From positions 32,388-96,387 of the forward strand of contig NZ_JANRKL010000228.1 in assembly GCF_033763495.1 (NCBI RefSeq): a stretch of DNA of 64,000 nucleotides. Direction: 5' to 3'. Under the pieces are notes generated by a model, which had not been told where the DNA came from, ran no database searches, and was given only the letters and a program-made list of their open reading frames with translations. The stretch's first letter is position 1, and each line of letters opens with the position of its first letter. Positions 9,920 to 19,459 of the stretch are shown piece after piece. The stretch comes from Haliscomenobacter sp033763495. GTDB lineage: Bacteria > Bacteroidota > Bacteroidia > Chitinophagales > Saprospiraceae. The translations under genes were made by a program, and so were the position numbers.

Positions 9920-12322
9920 TTATTTCCGTTTTCCTACCGCCTCACTTAGCGTCTCCTTCACCTGGTTGTAATACTTCGCCATGTCCTGGGCCTGCTCCGG
10001 GTGATCAAACATATACGCAATCAAAGGGTACCTATCCAGGTTGATGTTCGCCCGTTCTACCAGTGCTTTTTTCACATCTTGCAGCATCTCCTGGCGGTTG
10101 GAATAATTTTTACCCTGAAAATAATTGTCCATTTGAGAAGGGTGGGTATTGGAAACCGTGAAGTCTGGTGCGGCTGGGCGATTTGCCAAAGTTGTTTCTC
10201 CTACTTCAAATAGGTGCGGCTGGTAATCAGGCTTCAGCTCCTGAATTGCCTTTTGCATTTGATTGATCACCATTTGCATTTCTTCGATGAGTTTCCCGGT
10301 GTCATTTTGGTTCAAACCCACGGCAGTGTTGATCAATTTGAAAAACTCGCTGCCGTCAGCGGCTTCCCAGGCGACACCGATAATGCGTTTGAAATCGCGG
10401 GCCTTCATCTTATCGGGGGCTACAGCAATAGCCAAACCATCACCCTCGCCCGAAGGCAGCAAGTAATCGCCGATGTTTACCACACCTCGCGCTTTTACAG
10501 GTACTTGCCCCATAAAGGCAATTTTTTCGGAGTTCTTTTCTCCTTCCTTCGTACTTGGCATATTTCCCAGCACAATTGGTGAGGCGGATACGACCATAAA
10601 ACGCTCGGCTTGGCTGAATTTTTTGGACACTTTGCCTCCATTTACACCCACCACATCACCAATGCTCATGGTTTCGGCTGGGTCCACACGAGGTAGCCAC
10701 TCGGCATAGTCACCTGAGCCCGACTCAAAAGCCACGCCCAAACTCAAATCGGCATAAGTGGCCACCAAAGTCAAATTCGTAACATCAATCACCAAATCAA
10801 AAGCATCACTAAAGATGTCTTCGGGGTCGAGTACGCTGGCCAGGCTGGTCACTGTTTCTACTATCGAGCCAAAAACCACAACCGAGTTGGTGAGGATGTC
10901 CAGGGTATAGTTTGAAAAAATCTGAGACTTGAAATTGGTGGCGGCTTCAGGTCCAGCACCGATGGTAAAAAGCCCGGTTTGGGGATCACAGGCGATGGGT
11001 TCAAAAATGTTTTTATAAATGAAACTGGCTGGCCCACCCGTGGGATTTTCGATGAACTCCAGAAAGTTTCCAGGTAAGCGGGTGAAGGGATTGTCGAGAT
11101 TTAGGTTAGGCAAAGTGACAACCACGTCTACGCTAAAAGGATCAAAACTTGCATCGACATCTACTTTTGGCAACAGATTGATGACCAAATCTCCAAATTT
11201 ATAACTAATACCTGGAGGTGGATCAGTAACCATTTTGGTGATCAGGCCAACCAAACCCGAAGGGTCGAGGTCTCCCGTATTCATGCCCTCAATGCGGCCA
11301 GTCATTGCTCCATTTTTCCAGAAGGACACGTAATTGTTGCCACGGCCTGATTCCAGGTTGCTATTGGTTGTTGGGGTGACTTCGATGGCAATCCCCTGGG
11401 TACTGCCCTTTACCAGCAGAGGATAACTCTCCTGCTTGCTTTGGCTTCCATCAGCACCACCGTTTACAATCAAACGGCCATTGGTCGTCAACGGGCCATT
11501 CACGGTGGCCGATTCATTGACTTGAAGGATTTTGGTGGCGGTTTGATTGCCAATGCTCAGGTCTTTGGCAATGGAGCCATTGTTGCCCACACTTAAGTCT
11601 TTGCCCACTGTTCCGTTTTTACCTACAGTCAGATCATTTTTGGTATTGAGGTTAAAAAAACTACCATCCCCATCTACCGTAAGGTTGCCGTGGATAAACA
11701 GGTTACCTGGCATATCTATCCTCCCGTCCGCTAAAATGCGGAGTCTTTCCACATTGTTGGTTTTAAAAACCAGGTCTTCATCTACCGTTGTGCCAATAAA
11801 ATGGCATTCATCGGACACCTTGTCATTGCCATTGACGGTCCAAAAGGGCATTCCGGCGGCCACCCGGCTACAGGAGCTTTTTTCATTGTTTTCATGAAAG
11901 TGCAAGGTTTCAGCCGACCCAGCGTGGTAGGCATAAGGCACTGCCAACAACTGGCTGGCTCCAATTACGCTAAACGCTTCTTTTTTGCTTTCAGACAGGG
12001 CCAGTTCCAGCCAAATGTTTTTTTCAGCCCAGGGAATAGTTTGAAAGGTTTTGCCTTTGCTCTCACCTTTTCCGATGACGAGGTTAAATAACCCGTTTTC
12101 GTTGGTCGTGACCTGGTGTATTTCTGAATAAACGGCACTGCCTGTTGGGCCATCGGATAAAAGATTTACCCGCAAAAAAACGGTCTTTTTGGCGAGCAAT
12201 TTACCTGCAGCGTCGCGAGCAACGGCCTGGTAATTCATGCCTGGAAAAGAGCTGATTTGTTGGGCTTGAGCAAAGCCAATCCAAACGAATAAAAGAACAT
12301 ATAAGGCGAAAAATTTTTGCAT
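9920..12322 (-). CDS. secreted surface protein with tail-fibre-like N-terminus and phage-tail-type C-terminal domain
   Basis: 800 residues with signal peptide (1-20, ending GFAQA). The mature start, GMNYQAVARDAAGKLL, is the opening seen in many Bacteroidota surface proteins that resemble phage collar/tail-fibre proteins. Residues about 215-290 hold short repeats around VGKNG / KDLSVGN, which could form a beta-helix stalk. Around 550-660 a GDYAEW...GDVVGVNGGKVSK...FMGQVPV...GDYLLPSG pattern resembles the terminal domain of tail-associated proteins (similar to peptidase G2 regions). No T9SS sorting tail is visible. It lies 34 bases downstream of a T9SS-tailed small protein on the same strand, so they are probably co-expressed. 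Function unknown; adhesion or surface display is inference. Confidence 0.72.
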   Translation of the reverse strand: MQKFFALYVLLFVWIGFAQAQQISSFPGMNYQAVARDAAGKLLAKKTVFLRVNLLSDGPTGSAVYSEIHQVTTNENGLFNLVIGKGESKGKTFQTIPWAEKNIWLELALSESKKEAFSVIGASQLLAVPYAYHAGSAETLHFHENNEKSSCSRVAAGMPFWTVNGNDKVSDECHFIGTTVDEDLVFKTNNVERLRILADGRIDMPGNLFIHGNLTVDGDGSFFNLNTKNDLTVGKNGTVGKDLSVGNNGSIAKDLSIGNQTATKILQVNESATVNGPLTTNGRLIVNGGADGSQSKQESYPLLVKGSTQGIAIEVTPTTNSNLESGRGNNYVSFWKNGAMTGRIEGMNTGDLDPSGLVGLITKMVTDPPPGISYKFGDLVINLLPKVDVDASFDPFSVDVVVTLPNLNLDNPFTRLPGNFLEFIENPTGGPASFIYKNIFEPIACDPQTGLFTIGAGPEAATNFKSQIFSNYTLDILTNSVVVFGSIVETVTSLASVLDPEDIFSDAFDLVIDVTNLTLVATYADLSLGVAFESGSGDYAEWLPRVDPAETMSIGDVVGVNGGKVSKKFSQAERFMVVSASPIVLGNMPSTKEGEKNSEKIAFMGQVPVKARGVVNIGDYLLPSGEGDGLAIAVAPDKMKARDFKRIIGVAWEAADGSEFFKLINTAVGLNQNDTGKLIEEMQMVINQMQKAIQELKPDYQPHLFEVGETTLANRPAAPDFTVSNTHPSQMDNYFQGKNYSNRQEMLQDVKKALVERANINLDRYPLIAYMFDHPEQAQDMAKYYNQVKETLSEAVGKRK

Positions 12323-12356
12323 GACAATGAAGTTTAGGGTGTTAAAATTTCAGGGA

Positions 12357-12848
12357 TTATTGCTTAAGAATTTTAGCAGACTGCAACACTTTTCCCTTGG
12401 TATTCAGCACCAGAAGGTAATAGTGCCCGGCCGGGAAACGCTGTAAATCCAATTGCTCGTCGACCAATCCTCCCGTAAGACGATCGGGTAAAAGCAGGCG
12501 GCCAGTGGGATCGATCAAGCGTAGCCAAACTTGTTCATTGGCCCGCAATTTGGCTTTGACGAACAAATCGGCACTTACCGGATTGGGGTAAATTTGAAAG
12601 CGTTGGTCGGATGTGGTCAGTGTCTGATCTGATTCAACGATTAGGTAAGGTTGGTGAAAGCCTTCGTTGATTTCGCCGCCGGGATGCTCAAAGTGGCTAA
12701 CGGCTACCTCCCCTAATGTCCATTCCAAACGAATGGTCTTGCTGGCGTCGGTTTTACCTGCCGCCCCCAACACGGATCGCTCCAGGCTTTGTCCTCGGAT
12801 ATAAGGTGCCAACAAGCAGGCGAGAAGGACTATAAGGATTTTTTTCAT
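12357..12848 (-). CDS. small T9SS type A sorting-domain protein
   Basis: 163 residues from ATG 12848, where a good signal peptide starts (MKKILIVLLACLLAPYIRGQ). A GTG at 12884 would only add a non-signal extension. The first half (LGAAGKTDASKTIRLEWTLG...EGFHQPYL) is the short module that commonly precedes a sorting tail in Bacteroidota. The second half is the Por-type tail: FQIYPNPVSADLFVKAK, then a beta-sandwich ending AGHYYLLVLNTKGKVLQSAKI. Such tails direct proteins through the type IX system and to surface attachment. It is the first gene of a likely two-gene unit with the 800-residue surface protein. Confidence 0.88.
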   Translation of the reverse strand: MKKILIVLLACLLAPYIRGQSLERSVLGAAGKTDASKTIRLEWTLGEVAVSHFEHPGGEINEGFHQPYLIVESDQTLTTSDQRFQIYPNPVSADLFVKAKLRANEQVWLRLIDPTGRLLLPDRLTGGLVDEQLDLQRFPAGHYYLLVLNTKGKVLQSAKILKQ

Positions 12849-13218
12849 GACGTATGTTTTTTTGAAATAGATATACTTATCCACAAGCTCGCTGATGGAA
12901 CTTTGAATGCTGATACGGGCCGTCTTGTTTTGTTTTGAGTAATTTACAGAATCAGAGAAGGGAGGACAAAAAAGCGCTCTGAGTCAGCAATATACGTTTT
13001 TTTTAATGTCTGTGCATTTTTTTAACGCTTCTATTCAAAAGCAAACCTAAATTCATCGTGAATTTTTTAAAATAAATCTAAAGCATTTTATCAGCACAAA
13101 GGCTGGGCCATCCTGAATTGTTGAAATTTCAAATCCAAGATGACCCAGCTTCTGTTGTGCTCGTTTTGCCTTTATTCTTAGTTTGAACGATTGGAGTGAT
13201 GCCTGTTTTTAGCTCGAT
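12849..13218. other. intergenic region, 370 bases, with one hairpin
   Basis: It is AT-rich upstream of the T9SS gene (12849-13090, no recognisable coding sequence). A hairpin at 13094-13160 serves the end of the carboxylesterase gene. No RNA gene or further repeat was recognised. Confidence 0.6.
13094..13160 (-). terminator. hairpin terminator after carboxylesterase
   Basis: A near-continuous palindrome runs from GCACAA at 13094 to TTGTGC at 13160, with AAGCTGGG(T/C)CATC arms and the centre TTGAAATTTCAA. It lies 59 bases beyond the esterase stop codon on the minus strand. Confidence 0.6.
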
Positions 13219-14829
13219 TTATTGCGCGGCCACCAGTTTGATCAGGTCTTGATCATGGTGGTAACGAATCTGGCACAAGTTGTCAAAAAATAGGGTAGCT
13301 CCCTTAGCTTCGGTATATTTTTCCCAGGCTGGAAGTCCGGCATGAGCAGGGTTGCCAGTGCGTGCAAAATTGATCCAGGATTGGCTCATTTTGGCTGCCA
13401 GGGCGTAGGCCTCTTTGGTGGCTCCGGTCATTTCCGCACAACGGGCAATGTTGTTGAACACAAAAGGCAATTCCATACAGTGCATGGCTTTGTACTTACC
13501 ATCCATAACTGGCGACTGCCAGGTGAACAAGTACATGTAGACTGGGGCACCGCCTACCAAAGACGATTTGATATTGGCTTGATTCACGGCACCTGGGCGG
13601 AAGGTCATGTCAACATCCAACAGATCTGAGGGCTTTTTATCGTTGGGATAAGCCTTTTTTACTGCTGCAACAAAGGAAGTAGTTTTGTCGCCTTGCTGTT
13701 TTTTGATGTATTCCATTACCTGCTCCTGGCTACCATTGCTCAGTCCGGCGCGGCCAGAGGCCATAAATTCGTTTTTCACCGTACCAATCAGCAAGGGAAC
13801 GGTTTTGGACAATTCCAGCGCCTCAGGCGACATGGGTTGGTAAGGCAACAAATCACCATCGATACTGGGCCCCCAGCTGAGACCAAAACCTGGAATTGTT
13901 TTGCCTTCTGCCCGCATGCGCTCAGTAATGTTCCGCAATGCCTGATTGCCGGCAGCGCTCAATTGCGCAAAAGGAATTTTTTGCAGGCTATCGGCCTGAT
14001 TTGGTGCCAGTTTGAGCACTTTGAGCACTTCGGCAGTAATGGCCTGGGTTTCGGTTTTTCCCATCATATTTGAACGGAAAGCTCCACTCTGGTTGATGGC
14101 TTTGTGGAACAAACCCTTTGCCGATGGCATGGCCATCAGGGTATTCACTTTGGCCCCGCCGCCGGATTGACCGAAGATGGTTACGTTGTTGGGATCACCG
14201 CCAAAGTTGGCGATATTGGCTTTAACCCATTCCAGGGCCACCCGCATGTCGAGAATGCTCAGGTTGGCGGAGTGTTTGTACTTGTCTCCATAAGCCGAAA
14301 GATCCAAATAACCCAAAATGTTGAGGCGGTGGTTGATGGACACTACTACCACGTCGCCTTTTTTAGCCAGATTTTCGCCATCATAGGAAGGCAACTCCTG
14401 CGAAGAACCTGCGGTAAAGCCACCGCCGTGGATCCAAAACATCACCGGACGTTTTTTACCATCGCTGATGCTGGGCGTCCAAACGTTGATGCGCATACAA
14501 TCTTCTCCTGGAAAACCCCAGCTGTGGTTGAACACAAATTCCGATTCGTCACCTGCTGCGGTTACATTGGTGGGCGTCAATAATGGTGCAACTGGCCCGT
14601 AAGTCATCGAGCTCCGCACTCCAGTCCAGGGTTTGGGCTTTTGTGGCGATTCAAAACGCTTGGCCTCGGCGTAGGGAATGCCCTTGTAGGTAAAAATCCC
14701 GTTGTTGATGTAGCCCCGTACTTTACCGGCGTCGGTGTTGGCAACTGCTACGTTTTCGCCCGTGATCTGCTGTGCAAAAGCAGCAATGGCAGCTCCCACT
14801 AAAAGGAAGCTCAATCCTAGTTTTTTCAT
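13219..14829 (-). CDS. secreted type-B carboxylesterase
   Basis: 536 residues from ATG 14829, where the signal peptide begins (MKKLGLSFLLVGAAIAAFAQ). An in-frame TTG at 14904 is rejected because it would bury that signal. The alpha/beta-hydrolase fold carries FWIHGGGFTAGS (oxyanion hole), the nucleophile serine near residue 222 in GQSGGGAK (usually GESAGG), a glutamate near 353 in GTVKNEF, and histidine near 450 in MHCMELPF. Type-B esterases hydrolyse carboxylic esters, but the substrate is not evident. It is divergent from a Nudix-fold regulator across 125 bases rich in palindromes, so it is likely the regulator's target. Confidence 0.9.
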   Translation of the reverse strand: MKKLGLSFLLVGAAIAAFAQQITGENVAVANTDAGKVRGYINNGIFTYKGIPYAEAKRFESPQKPKPWTGVRSSMTYGPVAPLLTPTNVTAAGDESEFVFNHSWGFPGEDCMRINVWTPSISDGKKRPVMFWIHGGGFTAGSSQELPSYDGENLAKKGDVVVVSINHRLNILGYLDLSAYGDKYKHSANLSILDMRVALEWVKANIANFGGDPNNVTIFGQSGGGAKVNTLMAMPSAKGLFHKAINQSGAFRSNMMGKTETQAITAEVLKVLKLAPNQADSLQKIPFAQLSAAGNQALRNITERMRAEGKTIPGFGLSWGPSIDGDLLPYQPMSPEALELSKTVPLLIGTVKNEFMASGRAGLSNGSQEQVMEYIKKQQGDKTTSFVAAVKKAYPNDKKPSDLLDVDMTFRPGAVNQANIKSSLVGGAPVYMYLFTWQSPVMDGKYKAMHCMELPFVFNNIARCAEMTGATKEAYALAAKMSQSWINFARTGNPAHAGLPAWEKYTEAKGATLFFDNLCQIRYHHDQDLIKLVAAQ

Positions 14830-14875
14830 TGCGAATGGATGAAGGTTAAAGAAAGTGTTACGTTGTAAAATGGGC

Positions 14876-14934
14876 AAAAATCCTATTGTATCAATTTGTG
14901 ACAATAATAGCGCTATTTTTGAAAAAATCCTATT
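14876..14934. promoter_or_regulatory. operator-like cluster between esterase and Nudix regulator
   Basis: A 12-base direct repeat AAAAATCCTATT occurs at 14876-14887 and again at 14923-14934. Between them lie a 23-base imperfect palindrome, TATTGT-N2-CAATTTG-N2-ACAATA (14884-14906), and a perfect 12-base palindrome, AATAGCGCTATT (14906-14917). Both divergent promoters must lie here; a TACTTTTG box at 14934-14941 could be the -7 element of the regulator gene. Confidence 0.5.
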
Positions 14935-14954
14935 ACTTTTGAGAAAAGGTTTGA

Positions 14955-15677
14955 ATGCCCATTATGCAGAAGACTTCTCCACCTACCGTTATTGATCATT
15001 TACCCCATCTTGCTTACGATTCGGTGATTTTTGGATTTTCCGGCACGCAGCTGAAAATCCTGATCATGGAATACCACAACACCAATATTTTTGCACTACC
15101 TGGAGGTTTTGTACAAAAAAATGAACACCTGAATGATGCCGTGAGGCGTGGGCTGAAGGAGCGGACCGGGCTGGACAATATTCACCTGGAGCAGTTTTAC
15201 ACCTTTGGTGATGCCGATCGGAACAATGCGGAACCGATGCGGACCATTTTGATCAAAAACGGGCTTTCTCCCGAAAAATACCATTGGATGTTGGAGCGCT
15301 TCATTTCGGTGGCCTACTATGCCTTGATCAATTACAAGGACGTGGTGCCGCAGCCGGATGCCTTGTCTGACTCCTGCCGTTGGTATCCCGTCAACGCCTT
15401 GCCACCGCTGATGATGGACCATACGCAGATTGTGGGAAAAGCCTTACAAACCCTGCGGGACAATCTGGATCGGAAATTGGCGAGGGGCAATCTGTTGCCA
15501 CCTAAGTTTACCATGAAGGAATTGCAACAAGCTTACGAAGCAATTTTAGGTACAAAACTGTTGCGCACCACTTTTCAGCGCCGCATGTTGAGCTTGAATT
15601 TGTTGGAACGGCATGAAAAACAGTACTCGGGGGGGGCGCATAAGGCGCCGTATTTGTACAGTTTTATGAAACATTAG
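14955..15677 (+). CDS. Nudix-fold transcriptional regulator (NrtR/AraR-like)
   Basis: 240 residues: a Nudix domain (about 15-150) followed by a winged-helix domain (about 165-240, FTMKELQQAYEAILG...FQRRMLSLNLLE). This two-domain order is that of NrtR and the Bacteroidota AraR-type regulators. The Nudix box reads G-x5-E-x7-RGLKERTGL, against REUxEExGU; two of the catalytic glutamates are Gly and Arg, so hydrolysis is unlikely and the domain should act as a ligand sensor. It is divergent from the carboxylesterase. Start 14955 is taken because it is the first ATG; the next is only nine bases on. A 32-base perfect hairpin begins on its stop codon. The ligand is unknown. Confidence 0.85.
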   Translation: MPIMQKTSPPTVIDHLPHLAYDSVIFGFSGTQLKILIMEYHNTNIFALPGGFVQKNEHLNDAVRRGLKERTGLDNIHLEQFYTFGDADRNNAEPMRTILIKNGLSPEKYHWMLERFISVAYYALINYKDVVPQPDALSDSCRWYPVNALPPLMMDHTQIVGKALQTLRDNLDRKLARGNLLPPKFTMKELQQAYEAILGTKLLRTTFQRRMLSLNLLERHEKQYSGGAHKAPYLYSFMKH

Positions 15678-15760
15678 TCATCCCCAATTTTAGCTGAAAA
15701 AAGCAATTGAAGAAGACCGTTTGTTTCTAATTGCTTTTTTCAGCTAAAATTGGGGATGAC
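15677..15760 (+). terminator. 32-bp perfect inverted repeat, terminator
   Basis: 15677-15708 and 15729-15760 are perfect reverse complements with a 20-base loop. The left arm starts on the last base of the regulator's TAG. The inner T tract lies within the stem, so it may also be read as a small mobile repeat; termination is the simpler reading. Confidence 0.65.
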
Positions 15761-15800
15761 GAATGTTTGTGTCCTCGGTGAAACTATGCTGCTTTTGCGT

Positions 15801-15808
15801 TAATTTTG
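15801..15808 (+). promoter_or_regulatory. -7 box of the Crp/Fnr gene
   Basis: TAATTTTG fits the Bacteroidota consensus TAnnTTTG, 20 bases before the ATG at 15828. No convincing -33 TTG was found at the expected spacing, so confidence is limited. Confidence 0.4.
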
Positions 15809-15827
15809 AAAAACAACCAAACTCCCT

Positions 15828-16406
15828 ATGCCCAACGAACTCGAAAAATACATTCAATCCTATTTCGGCTTCCCGCCTGAAAACCTCCAACAGGTCCTTC
15901 AATTTTTTAAACCCAAAACCTACCCCAAAGGAACTTATTTGTTGAAAGAAGGGCAATACGCAGACTCTTTAGGCTTTGTACAAAGCGGCATCATTCGAGA
16001 ATATTTGATCGACAACAAAGGCCGGGAGGTCACCAAGTGGATTTCCTCACCTGGTTATTTTTCGGTTGATTTGGCCAGTTTTTTATTCCAGCAGCCCGCC
16101 CGTTGGAATTTGCATACCTTGAGTGAAGTAGACATGTTGGTGATTTCGAAAACAGATTACGCCAAAATTGACCAGGTGGTTCCTCGTTGGTCAACGCTGG
16201 AAAAATTGTTTATCGCCCGCTGTTTTACCATGTTGGAAGAGAGGATTGTCACCCACCTTTCGCTATCAAGCGAGGAGCGTTACCACTTGTTTTTTAGTCA
16301 AAATCCGGAGTTGTTCAATCAGGTGCCGCTGCAATATTTGGCGTCCATGTTGGGCATGACGCCGGAGACGTTTAGTCGGATTCGGAAGCGGCAGTTGGAA
16401 AGGTGA
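15828..16406 (+). CDS. Crp/Fnr family transcriptional regulator
   Basis: 192 residues. The first 120 form a cyclic-nucleotide-binding-type beta-roll (YPKGTYLLKEGQYADSLGFV, then GIIREYL), followed by the dimer helix and a C-terminal helix-turn-helix (PLQYLASMLGMTPETFSRIRKR). This short form, with F/Y-rich effector pocket and no cysteine cluster, is the abundant Bacteroidota subgroup whose ligand is usually unknown. It is convergent with the GH3/beta-lactamase gene and follows the Nudix regulator's terminator, so it is a single-gene unit. Target genes cannot be read from the window. Confidence 0.9.
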   Translation: MPNELEKYIQSYFGFPPENLQQVLQFFKPKTYPKGTYLLKEGQYADSLGFVQSGIIREYLIDNKGREVTKWISSPGYFSVDLASFLFQQPARWNLHTLSEVDMLVISKTDYAKIDQVVPRWSTLEKLFIARCFTMLEERIVTHLSLSSEERYHLFFSQNPELFNQVPLQYLASMLGMTPETFSRIRKRQLER

Positions 16407-16483
16407 GGTATTGACTACATTGACTCTATTTTTTCACAAAGGACACAAATATGCCGCCTTGGAATTACTGTAAGATAGCGCTC

Positions 16484-19459
16484 CTACTGCGCCGAACTCG
16501 CTCCCCCAGCCCCCTTCGGCCGAATCGACTTATAAACCACCCCCTGTATCCGCTGCCGGGTATCAAATTTCTCCAAACGATTGTTGTGCTGAGAAGGAAA
16601 AGTGCGATTGGAGAGGAATACGTACACTAAATTGTGCTCGGGATCCACCCAGGTACAAGTGCCCGTAAAACCTGTATGTCCAAAAGTGCTTTCCGAAGCC
16701 TGCGCCGACATATTGGTGGGGTAACTCGCCCCCATGGGGTACATGTCGAAACCTACCCCTCGGCGAATGCTGCGCGGGTGGCGGGTGATGAAGTTTTGCA
16801 CCGTTTGGGGTTCCAGGTAGCGATTTCCCCCATAGTAACCTTGTTGTAACAACATTTGCATGATCACGGCCAGGTCATTGGCATTGGAAAAGAGGCCCGC
16901 ATGACCACTTACCCCTCCCAACATGGCTGAGCCCATGTCGTGTACATAGCCTTGCACCCGCTGCTGACGGTAGTAATGATCCTCCTCGGTGGGCGGCATT
17001 TGTTCTATCGGGAATTTTTTCCAGGGGTTAAAAGTCGCAGACTGCAATCCGAGCGGAGCATAGAAGGTTGAATCCACATATTTGTCAAAACCCATTCCAC
17101 TCTGGTGTTCCACCATTTGCGCCAATAAGTAAAAACCCAGGTCGCTGTAACGGTAGTTGATGTTGGGGCGCAACTCCGATTGGCGGATTTGCAGAAAAAT
17201 GCTGTCCATGAAATTTTTATGCAGGTACAAATTACTGGCCACGGGTACCACAAAGTCTCCTTCGGGTGCGCTGCGGTAATATTTTAGGGATGGTTTGTTC
17301 AAACTATCTGGTGTATGCGCCAAGGTTCGTTTGTAAAAAGGCAACCAACCGATCAAACCCGCATTGTGCGCCATGATGTCCTGAATGACCATAGCGGCCT
17401 TGTTGGTGCCATTGAGATTCGGGAGATAATTGCTGAGGGGCTTGCGCAAATCGATGCGGCCATCGTCCATAAAACGCATCATGGAAATGGTGGTGGCCGC
17501 AATTTTGGTTACGGAAGCCAGGTCAAATACATCCGAGGTTTGGGTCGGATGGTCCTTGAGGTAAGTATGGTGTCCAAAGGCTTTTTCATAAATGATTTGC
17601 CCATCCTTGGCTACAAGTACCACACAACCCGGCGTTGCTGCCACATTGATGGCTTCGTTGGCGATGAGTTCAATGCGGTTAAGGGTATCTGAAGACATCC
17701 CCACTGCTTCTGGAATACTGTACCCCATCCGGCCATTGGCCTGGGTTTCTTCACCGGCATTGAAACGGCTACGCTCGGAGGCGGTGATGGGCAAACGCCC
17801 CGTCATGCCAAATGCTCCGAAAAGTGCCTGAGCACTCAGGTCCTGTACCAGGGCCTCACTTTCGTAAGCCATTTGTACCGATTCAAATTCATCAAAAAAC
17901 TTCAAACTATAAGGTGAGCCAAAAATGCTGAGCACCACCCGGGTTTTGGTGTTGAGTTTTTTCAAAAACTGAATGCTGCTGTATGAAATGCCGTAGTTTT
18001 TGGAAGCCGAGGAAGTCATGTCGTGCAAGCCGACAAATACGACCTTGTATTTGCTCAATTGCGCCAGCAAAGCCGCCTGACGATCGTCATTGAGCTCCTT
18101 GCCGGTATACAGATGAGTCATCTTGGCGTAGGAAGACAGTCGTTTCTGAAAAGCCGTCATCCCATCGGCACCAATGCTCAAAGACGCAAAACTCAGGGTA
18201 TCCACCCGCCCAAAAGGCACCAGATGTTGGGTGTTGCGCACCATGGTCAGTGCATTTTTGATCAACTCACGTTTGAGCGCTTCGGCTTGGGCCGCATTGA
18301 CATCTTTGCGAGCAGTAAGTACATCTTTAGGCTGGTATTTGGTCAAACCCAGGCGAAACTTGTAGCTCAAAATCCGTTTAACACTGGCATCAATTTGCTC
18401 CTGACTGATTTTGCCCTCCCGCACATAACGCTGGAGTGCTTCGATGGCCTTGGCGGTACTGGGCGGCACACAAATCATATCATTGCCAGCCAGAATTGCT
18501 TCAGCTTCGGCAATGCCATCCGAAAAATGTTCGGTAACGCCCTGCATTTCCATCCCATCCGTAAAAATCAAACCTTCAAAGCCCATCGCCCGCCGCAACA
18601 CATGGGTAATTGTATTGCGCGACAAGGAGGTAGGCCGATTATCCCGATCATCCAGGGCAGGCACTTGTAAATGGGCAACCATCACGCCACCTATGCCATA
18701 GTTGACCAGCGAGCGAAAAGGATAAAACTCCACACTGTCCAGGCGGTTCATTTGGTGGTTAACCACCGGGAGGTCGTAGTGAGAATCGGCATCGGTATCG
18801 CCATGGCCCGGAAAGTGTTTGGCGCAAGCCATGATCCCATTGTCCTGCATCCCCTTCATGTAGTGGTAAGCTTTGACAGTCACATTGTAACGGTCTTCAC
18901 CAAAGGAGCGGTAACCTATCACCGGATTACGGGCATTGCTGTTGATGTCGGCAACGGGGGCAAAATTGACATTGAGGCCAATCCGTTTGCTTTGGCGGGC
19001 AATTTCCTGGCCCATTTTGTAAAGCAGGTCGTTGTTTTGGATGGCACCAAGGGTCAATTGTTTGGGAAAGCTGATGGCGCTTTCTTTCATGCGCATTCCC
19101 AAGCCCCATTCGCCATCAATGGCCACCATGAGGGGAATGCGGGAAAGCGTTTGGTATTTATTAGTGTATTCCAGTTGTTTTTCGGGAGTGCCCTGAAAGA
19201 AGCAAAGGCCACCTACCTTGTATTTTTTGACAATTTCCGCTACTGATTCCGCATAGGCATCTCCTTTGTCGGAATGCGCCCGAATCATGATCAATTGGCC
19301 AATCCGCTCGTCTGTACTCATGGATTTGAATACCGAATCCACCCAGTGTTTTTCAGTGGGGGAAGCGGGGTTGATACTGTACACTTTTTGAGCCGCAGTC
19401 CGAGCTAAAAACAGGACACAAAGCATTAGCGTGAGTAGAATGGCTGCTACTGGTTTCAT
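16484..19459 (-). CDS. GH3 beta-N-acetylglucosaminidase (NagZ-like) fused to serine beta-lactamase-fold domain
   Basis: 991 residues from ATG 19459 (signal peptide MKPVAAILLTLMLCVLFLAR; the TTG at 19489 is rejected). Residues 25-370 are a GH3 catalytic barrel with the NagZ signature KHFPGHGDTDADSH (about 214-227) and the nucleophile aspartate in TDGMEM (about 301). A GH3 C-terminal alpha/beta region follows (about 380-570). Residues about 590-980 are a class C/PBP-type fold: SVTK (nucleophile S649, K652), YSD in place of YxN, and HTGFTGT for the KTG motif. Both halves suggest work on periplasmic muropeptides, glycan plus peptide or ester (inference). This fusion is known in Bacteroidota. Convergent with the Crp/Fnr gene. 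Confidence 0.92.
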   Translation of the reverse strand: MKPVAAILLTLMLCVLFLARTAAQKVYSINPASPTEKHWVDSVFKSMSTDERIGQLIMIRAHSDKGDAYAESVAEIVKKYKVGGLCFFQGTPEKQLEYTNKYQTLSRIPLMVAIDGEWGLGMRMKESAISFPKQLTLGAIQNNDLLYKMGQEIARQSKRIGLNVNFAPVADINSNARNPVIGYRSFGEDRYNVTVKAYHYMKGMQDNGIMACAKHFPGHGDTDADSHYDLPVVNHQMNRLDSVEFYPFRSLVNYGIGGVMVAHLQVPALDDRDNRPTSLSRNTITHVLRRAMGFEGLIFTDGMEMQGVTEHFSDGIAEAEAILAGNDMICVPPSTAKAIEALQRYVREGKISQEQIDASVKRILSYKFRLGLTKYQPKDVLTARKDVNAAQAEALKRELIKNALTMVRNTQHLVPFGRVDTLSFASLSIGADGMTAFQKRLSSYAKMTHLYTGKELNDDRQAALLAQLSKYKVVFVGLHDMTSSASKNYGISYSSIQFLKKLNTKTRVVLSIFGSPYSLKFFDEFESVQMAYESEALVQDLSAQALFGAFGMTGRLPITASERSRFNAGEETQANGRMGYSIPEAVGMSSDTLNRIELIANEAINVAATPGCVVLVAKDGQIIYEKAFGHHTYLKDHPTQTSDVFDLASVTKIAATTISMMRFMDDGRIDLRKPLSNYLPNLNGTNKAAMVIQDIMAHNAGLIGWLPFYKRTLAHTPDSLNKPSLKYYRSAPEGDFVVPVASNLYLHKNFMDSIFLQIRQSELRPNINYRYSDLGFYLLAQMVEHQSGMGFDKYVDSTFYAPLGLQSATFNPWKKFPIEQMPPTEEDHYYRQQRVQGYVHDMGSAMLGGVSGHAGLFSNANDLAVIMQMLLQQGYYGGNRYLEPQTVQNFITRHPRSIRRGVGFDMYPMGASYPTNMSAQASESTFGHTGFTGTCTWVDPEHNLVYVFLSNRTFPSQHNNRLEKFDTRQRIQGVVYKSIRPKGAGGASSAQ

